A stretch of DNA of 64,000 nt from NCBI RefSeq assembly GCF_048771995.1, contig NC_133063.1:21515063-21579062 (forward strand), read 5' to 3'. The translations under genes and the position numbers were made by a program. Source of the DNA: Taeniopygia guttata. Taxonomy: Eukaryota > Chordata > Aves > Passeriformes > Estrildidae. The notes under the pieces are model-generated. The model saw only the letters and a list, made by a program, of their open reading frames with translations. It was not told the origin of the DNA and did no database searches. Shown piece by piece: positions 57,560-64,000 of the stretch; the first letter of the stretch is position 1, and each line of letters starts with the position of its first letter.

Positions 57560-60500
57560 GTAAGCTCTAGGTAGTTTTTATTCCAGTGCCAAAGTCTCCC
57601 TTGGTGTCTTTGTTGTTTGATTTTTAGAGTTAAGGCATAAGTGGCTTCTGTCACACTGGTTTGCACTTTTTAAGTGACCTCTAATATATTTGAGAAAATT
57701 ATCTTTTTTCCCCAAGGACAAATACCCTAAGATTCCAAAACACAATATGAGCATCAATCTCATTGTTTAATCACATTGTTCAATATTCAGCATGGAATGT
57801 TTGCCGCCAGCTGAACATGCAGACCTTCAGCTGAGTCAGAGCACATCTGCTATCCAATAAAACTTTCACTTCTTAATATTCTGCTAATCTGGACTGGGTG
57901 CCAGGGGAACACTGGCAGTGAGCAGCAGCTCCAGAGGAGATGGAGCAGCCAAAATGCTGCTTCAGGACACAACTCTGTCTATTTGGTTTAGACAGTAATT
58001 AAGAGGCAATTCTAGTTCATAAGACATTATACTACAAGGCTGCTGATTTATTAGGCAGACATTCAGTAATGTGATTGAGTGTTCTTGTACACAGTGGATT
58101 AACTACAAGTGTGTTGCACCAGGATGACTGAAAAATGGAAAGCTTATCTATTTCAGCCAGCCTCTAGGTCCCTGGGTGAATCTTTTTCAGGGGGCTGTGC
58201 AGGTTCCTGAACTGCAGGACTGAAATTTTCTGCAATACAATGCTTCACAACAACATTCTAATTTTTTTATACCTACTGTTTTTTCCTTTTTTTTTTTTTT
58301 TTTCTACTTCAGATTTTAAGTAGCTTGAAATCTAATGAAGGGGACAAGAAATTATCTGTAGGCTACAGGATGTGTGGGACGAAGAAAGAGCAAGTCCCTG
58401 AATAGAGCAGTCACACAAAACTTCATTCTTAGAAATCAGTTTCCATTGTGGACAAAGCTGTATTTGGCCTCAGAAAGCACATTTTTTTCCCTTTGCTGCC
58501 TGTTATATCTAGTCTCAGCTTCCAAGTGTCAAAGGATGAAAAGTCTCATGGGTTCAAGAGAAACTCCAGAAAGTAGTTCTCAAGCCTCAGTATTCTTCTT
58601 TTCTGGGCAGAGACATAAATAAGCATTTTCCTATAGTCAGAGAAGAGGGTTTGTAGCAGCTGGTGTGCAGGAGGTGCTTCCCCCAGCAGCCACTCCAAAC
58701 TCCAGCAGATAGGGGCTTCAAACTTTCCCAGCCTTTCTTCTCATGCTTACTGCTTCAGTGACCACAGTCTAGCCAAGAGTGGCCTTTTGCAACTCCATCC
58801 AAACTCTGACCTAGCCAAGATCTGGTGAGGAAAAAAATATTGAGTATATTTCAGTCACGGAAGGAGATATCCACACAGGAGTAAGAAATGCAGGACAGTT
58901 TCCATACAGTGTGGTCTTCTCTTTCCCTCCTATCTAACCAACTTCAGAGCTTTTCCCAGCCCATTTTTGAATGGATTACAGCACTCAACTGTGCAACTCT
59001 TCTGAGAAATCTCCTCTCTCAGAGATAATTTCTAGTAACTGCCATGCTAATCATGCTCTGTCAGATACATCTCTGAAAGTGCCTGCCAAACATCTCTAAA
59101 ATACTACAACCCAGGTGGAGGAAGATCACTTCTTATATGGGGTGTACAGGTAGTCTGTGCTGAAATCCACATTCAGCATGGGATTGTTAATGAAAATTGG
59201 AAAGAAAATATAGATGTGAACACCACTTGATGAGAAAAGAGGAAGAAATTAATTCCGTTGCACCTCCTGGATTTACAGAGTAGGATGAAATCAGTCCTGC
59301 TCTTTCACCTAACCAGTGGCAAGAAACTGGTGTTGCACTTACTGTGTTGTCCAAAATTCATCTTCTGGTAATGGGCTAAACTCTAAGCTGATGTTACTGT
59401 GACTGAGAAACTGTCTCTGAGAGTATAATTCTTCATTCCCTTACTTGGAATATCAGTCCTGGTCCCTGTGGAATAATATTTTTGTCCAACTTGCTGACAC
59501 AGGAGATAAAATTACTTTTATGCACCCACCTTTTGGATAAGGTGATGCTGCAGGAGTTTTTGGGGGATTGTTTACAGGATGGATGGACTCGGAGCTTGGC
59601 TCAGCAGGTATCCCTCACTCAGCCTAGAAGAGGCAAAAACACAAGTGAGGTACCCTGATGAAGAAAGGTTGTGTAAATAAGATGATTTGGTGAGCTATGA
59701 GGAAATCTTCTGCAGGTGAGAGCTGAGGTTTGACGGTACATTTAAATTTTTTGAAGGTTGGGCTAACATCTCTGACAAGGAGATGTGAGCTGTGAGCTCT
59801 GAGAGGAGCTCCCAGCACATCCCTCTAAATTCTCGCCTCATCGGAAGGAAAGGTTTGGCTGAGGAAAAGGACTGTTTTGTTGTTTCCTGCAGGAAAACAT
59901 TTGGATACCCTCATGCTTTTCTTGTTACTCATCTCCTGCAGGAGAATTTCACAGTGAGACAAAGAGACCAAGCCTGCATGTCTTACTGCAGATGGCTCCT
60001 ATGTATAACAAAACTCAGTGAAAAGAAGGAAGTACAATCATTTAGACCACCCAAAAAGTCATCCAAACTGACTGGATAATTTTGGTTTGGATTAAATTGA
60101 TTTTGGTCTGACTAAATTTGTTTTGGATTACACCAGAACATCGGCCAGGCAATGCAGCTCTCTTCAAAACCCAGCATTTTCCTGGAAATGGCAAAACATT
60201 GATGACACTGATGAGAATGGAGAATGTTTCAGAAAGAGGGGATATTTCATTGTGGAACAAGTGAAATGCAAACATTCAGAACTGGCTGGTGTGCAGCTCA
60301 TGTTGATCACCCAGCCCAGCAGATGCAGATCCACTTTCTGAGACACAAATGATTAGAAAAAGTAGTCCTTGGAAGAATTCACACGAACACACTCCAAGGG
60401 CTCTGGAAGGGAAAGGTAAAGCATCTTCAACAGCTGGTTGGACAGGGAACACATTGGGAGTAGTTTCAATGAGAGCAGCACTGCCAGTGGGAATTGACTG

Positions 60501-62555
60501 TGCTCCACAGGCTGGGCTTGTGCTCTGAACAAGATTTCCAGGAGTGAAGTCTGTGGTTATAAGCACAAAAGATGTCCTGATTGTCACAAATAAGGGACGA
60601 AAGACACAAAATCTGAAAAGGGTAGAAATTTAATAACTCTGGAAGCAAATTTAGCAACCACTGTGAGCTTTGTTTTTGCCAAAGAGACACAAAACAGATC
60701 AAGCAGACAAATAAACAAATAAGCTTGTATATTTGTTTAACAATATAATATTCAATGGACTGAATTTAATTAATGACAGATTTTGTCAGCTGAGAATCTG
60801 GCAGCAACACCAACAGTAACTGCATTTGCTACAACAGTATTTGTGTGCAATGGGAAATCTAAACCCTGTGTTTCTGTTATCATCCTTTGTCAGCACTGGA
60901 GGAACAGCCAGGCTTTTAAAAATTATTCTTTTAATTTTTATGAAGTAATATTAATATAATTCACACTGCTCAGATGCTTAACCTGAACTAAAATTATGGC
61001 TTTACTCAGGAGATAATTATGACATATGAGTAAGCAAATGATTATGTAGGTCACTGTCTTATCAAACAGCCAGGACCTACCTCTTAATTTTGGATTTATT
61101 TTATTCTAGCAATAAACAGTTGTAATGTTAAAACTTCCATTGCTATGGACTAACAATGATGCTGTGTGGTTTAGAAAAACAACTCAAATCTTCTCCTGAT
61201 TTCTGCTCTCTTTTACCTGCAGGGGGAAGGAATATATTTTTTTCTCATGGACATTTTCCCAAGCTTCTGAAAAAATATTGTAAAGAAAAAGATTAGGGCA
61301 AAGATAGCAGTGGAGGTTACCTAAATATATATGAACACAATGAAAACTTTTCTTCCTTTCCAAGTAGCCTGTGTCTTAAGCTACAGGGAATCTACATAAC
61401 ATTGTTACTTATCTTTCATTTGATGGCTGGACTTCATTGGTATAAGGAGGACTATCCAAGTATTAAATACTGGTTTTCTAGGACTATTTAAGATGCTCTT
61501 GTACAGTCTCTCTGGTCTCCTGCTGCGCTGTGGAAAGGTGTTTATACCTGTCCATTCTGTGTCATCCTCAGGCCATTTCAGCTGACTGAGTGAAGAGAGA
61601 TTAAACCACTGGATTGGACAGCCCCACAACTTCCATTTGGCTGAGGGATCATTTTCATTCTCCAGGGGGACCAAACCACTCAGATGTCTTTGACAAGAAA
61701 AACACAGCTATAGGCTGAATGCACAACAACCCAAGTTTATTATTTAATGTGTAGTTTTCCCAATCAGTTTTCCAGTTACATCACATTGGGTGGATTTTTT
61801 AATTCTCTGTCTCCTTTCCTCCAATTTTCTAGTGCAGAGCATGGGATTGCAGGTTTGTACTATGAAAACAGCAGGTTCTCCATCTGAGGACATGGACACT
61901 TACGCTGATCAAAAGCATCCACAAGTTCAAGACAGTCTGGGAGAGAGACTTTGTCTTACAGTCCTTCCAAAGGACATATCAGTACTCAATTGATCCATGA
62001 ATGTATTGAATGCAGTATTGAATCACAGTAATCAGTAATAGCCTTGTGATGAATCATGTGGGCAAACTTTGCAATACTTATTGTTGTTTTCCTTCTCTCT
62101 TCCTTTCTCATATACACAAAGTGGGAAAAAAATCCCAATGCCTTTCTGCCCCATTGGAATCCTTCTGCCAGTGATGTTTAGCTGTTTTCTGGCTCAGAAA
62201 GTCCATCTCAGCCTTCAAAGCTGACCCAACAACCTGGGATCTATGATGTGAATATTCTGGCAGTGACGCTTTCCTTTGTTTGTTTTTATAACTCCATTGC
62301 CCCCCATCATCTGTTGCCAGGGTTTTTACGTGTTGCCTCCAGTGAAATTTCATCAGCAGCATTTGGATGCCCCACTGACAGAGCAGTCCTTGCTCACTCT
62401 GTGCTGTGGGTTGGCAGAACTGAAGGAAGAGAATTGGAACAGAGCAATAATGAAATTACTGCCAGCATTTCTCATGCTGCTGTCAGGGGCTTAACAAGGT
62501 GGTGAGGGAGTAAGAAAAAAGAAATTAAAATAACCAAACATATTCTGGGCATTTA
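57560..62555. other. AT-rich stretch without supported genes
   Basis: Short open frames only (at most 103 codons). A T-run lies at about 58288-58303. If 57408-57559 is a real exon, this would be its downstream intron. No second exon was identified. Confidence 0.45.
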
Positions 62556-63192
62556 TGTGAAACATAAACTTTAAGGAATTTAGAGATTTTAGAGAAGCTA
62601 AGATTTTAGTTAGAGATAATCCTTACTAGAGTTAATTAAAATAAACTTAAAATTAATGAGTAGGCCTTGATGAAGAGTTAGTAGTTAACTAATAATTGAT
62701 TGTCAGCACAATGTTTAGTTAGGTGGGTTTATAATGAAGAGTATAGAAACTGACAAAAAGCTTTTAGGAACATAAGACAACTGTGGGCCTCCTCTGTTCT
62801 GAAACCAACTGAAGACAAGGAATGGAAGTTCTACCGAGTTCATTTGTCATATTTGCATTGTATAGGTAGAAAGGTCAGAACAAGGAAGACTTCATTTACG
62901 TCCTCATTTTGGGACCCCTCCCCATGAAAGGGACCACCGACCAATTTCAAGGGACAAACTACGCATGCTTAATAGCTTTTGGAGTGATTAGCATATGAAG
63001 AGAGGAATGGGATGTACCAAAATTATGAATATGTATTTGTATTTTGGGTATCCAATAATTGTATGGATAAAAAGACTCTGTAATCACCTGAAAGGTGCAG
63101 TGTGTATTTAGGAGCTATCCTGCACGCTGCCCGGCGTTGAATAAACATACACTTTCTACCTTTAAGTTGTTAGAGAGTTTTTGTCCGTCACA
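62556..63192 (+). mobile_element. ERVL-type LTR, forward orientation
   Basis: Starts near TGTGAAACATAAACTTTAAG and ends TTTTTGTCCGTCACA. TATA-like 'tggataaaaagactc' lies at about 63063 and AATAAACATACAC at about 63140, with a short U5 after it ('tttctacctttaagttgtta'), a layout I recognise from songbird ERVL LTRs. It is followed by 'gttggatattggtactagatc', possibly the start of lost internal sequence. No coding part is present and no target duplication was seen. The start border is approximate. Confidence 0.75.
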
Positions 63193-63284
63193 GTTGGATA
63201 TTGGTACTAGATCAATATCCATATTTTTTTAATAAATCATATGGATAGGTCTGTGGTATAAGTGGGGTGCCAGAGACATGGAGT

Positions 63285-63790
63285 CAGAAGTGCTCAGTTT
63301 AGAAAAGACCTCTAAGACCCAAGTCCAACCCTTAACCCAGCACCACTATCTCAGGTTCACCACTAAACCATGTCGTCAAATGCCATAGCTGCATGCTTTT
63401 TGCACATTTCCAGGGCTGTTGATTCTACCATTTCCATGAGCAGTCTTTCCAATGCTTTTCATTACTTTCCCTTTCTGTGAAAAAAAAGTTTCTTAATATC
63501 CAATCTAAATGTGTAATGGCACAACCTGAGGCCATTTCCTCTCATCCTGTCACTTCTCTGTCACCCACCTCACCACAATCTCCTGTCAAGGAGTTGTAGA
63601 CAGTGAGAAGGTCCCTCCTGAGCCTCTTTTTCTCCAGGCTCAGCCCCCACAGCTCCCCCAGCCCCTCCTGGTGCTCCACACCGTTCCTCAGCTCTGTTCC
63701 CTTCTCTGGGCTTGCTCCACACCTTGTCCTTCCTGAATTGAAAGCCCCAAAACTGAACACAGGATTTAAGATAATATTTCATACCAGCTG
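63285..63790 (-). mobile_element. CR1 LINE, old 5'-truncated copy
   Basis: The plus strand shows the reverse complement of CR1: 'gacctctaagacccaagtcc', then 'ccatttcctctcatcctgtcact', 'tccctcctgagcctctttttctccaggct' (in pieces) and 'cagctcccccagcccctcctggt'. The 3' end lies near 63285 and the copy fades out near 63790. It is diverged and non-coding. The open frames over it are incidental. Confidence 0.9.
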
Positions 63791-64000
63791 GAAGACAGGC
63801 CTATGTTTGCTAGGAAATTACCCTAATAGGGGCATGTTTTCTGAACACTGAGACATCAAGCTAGCTCCACACTTGTACAGATAAAGCTCAGAGAAAATTA
63901 ATTCCTGGGTATGTTATTTTATACTGCACTGGGGTTAGGTCCTCAGAAACTGCTGCCTTTGAACATCCTGTAGACTGGAAAAATGCAGTTTGGTGTATCA
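63791..64000. other. Window end, nothing recognised
   Basis: No gene or repeat recognised in the last 200 bp. Confidence 0.5.

Noticed and set aside
63542..63851. Open frames of 70-82 codons near the window end
   Set aside because: They overlap an old CR1 copy and are incidental.
1..64000. CRISPR arrays, operons, bacterial insertion sequences or defence systems
   Set aside because: Sequence is vertebrate in character. No regularly spaced repeats, compact coding or bacterial signals were seen.

Overview
The window reads as nuclear DNA of a bird, most likely a songbird (passerine). The evidence is CR1 LINE fragments, LTRs and proviral remnants of the kinds common in passerine genomes, an ITPRIPL1-like gene remnant, and a degenerate C2H2 zinc-finger gene with the short upstream exon typical of the passerine zinc-finger expansion. 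There are no operons, bacterial genes, rRNAs, intact tRNAs or CRISPR arrays. I found no intact cellular protein-coding gene and no clearly new biological system.

Layout. Positions 1-16.8 kb are AT-rich and gene-poor. They hold one CR1 3' end (3.82-3.89 kb), a long (GAGGAA)n purine tract (4.80-4.94 kb), a tRNA-like fragment beside it, and one solo-LTR-like element (12.84-13.20 kb). From 16.85 to 38.3 kb the sequence changes: it is more GC-rich and densely packed with mobile DNA. In order this block holds an ITPRIPL1-like pseudogene split by a CR1 (16.9-18.1 kb); an inverted solo LTR; an LTR-like repeat split by a second solo LTR; a third LTR fragment; a 5'-truncated class I (gammaretrovirus-like) provirus with pol, env, polypurine tract and 3' LTR (20.3-25.4 kb); another LTR; a minus-strand class II (ERVK-like) provirus remnant (26.4-31.5 kb) itself carrying an inserted LTR; further LTR-like DNA; and a zinc-finger pseudogene (35.8-36.8 kb) with a solo LTR in its intron (36.84-37.47 kb), followed by a GC-rich stretch with a 22-bp minisatellite.

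From 38.4 to 64 kb the sequence is again an AT-rich desert. It contains two more LTRs (45.2-45.7 and 62.6-63.2 kb), an old CR1 (63.3-63.8 kb), simple repeats, and one 152-bp open segment at 57.4 kb with good splice sites that could be an exon of an unidentified gene.

The genes do not work together as a pathway. The content is a record of successive insertions: LTRs inside LTRs, inside proviruses and inside pseudogene introns. Their order can be read from target-site duplications and interrupted copies. All retroviral reading frames seen here are broken by truncation, stops or frameshifts.
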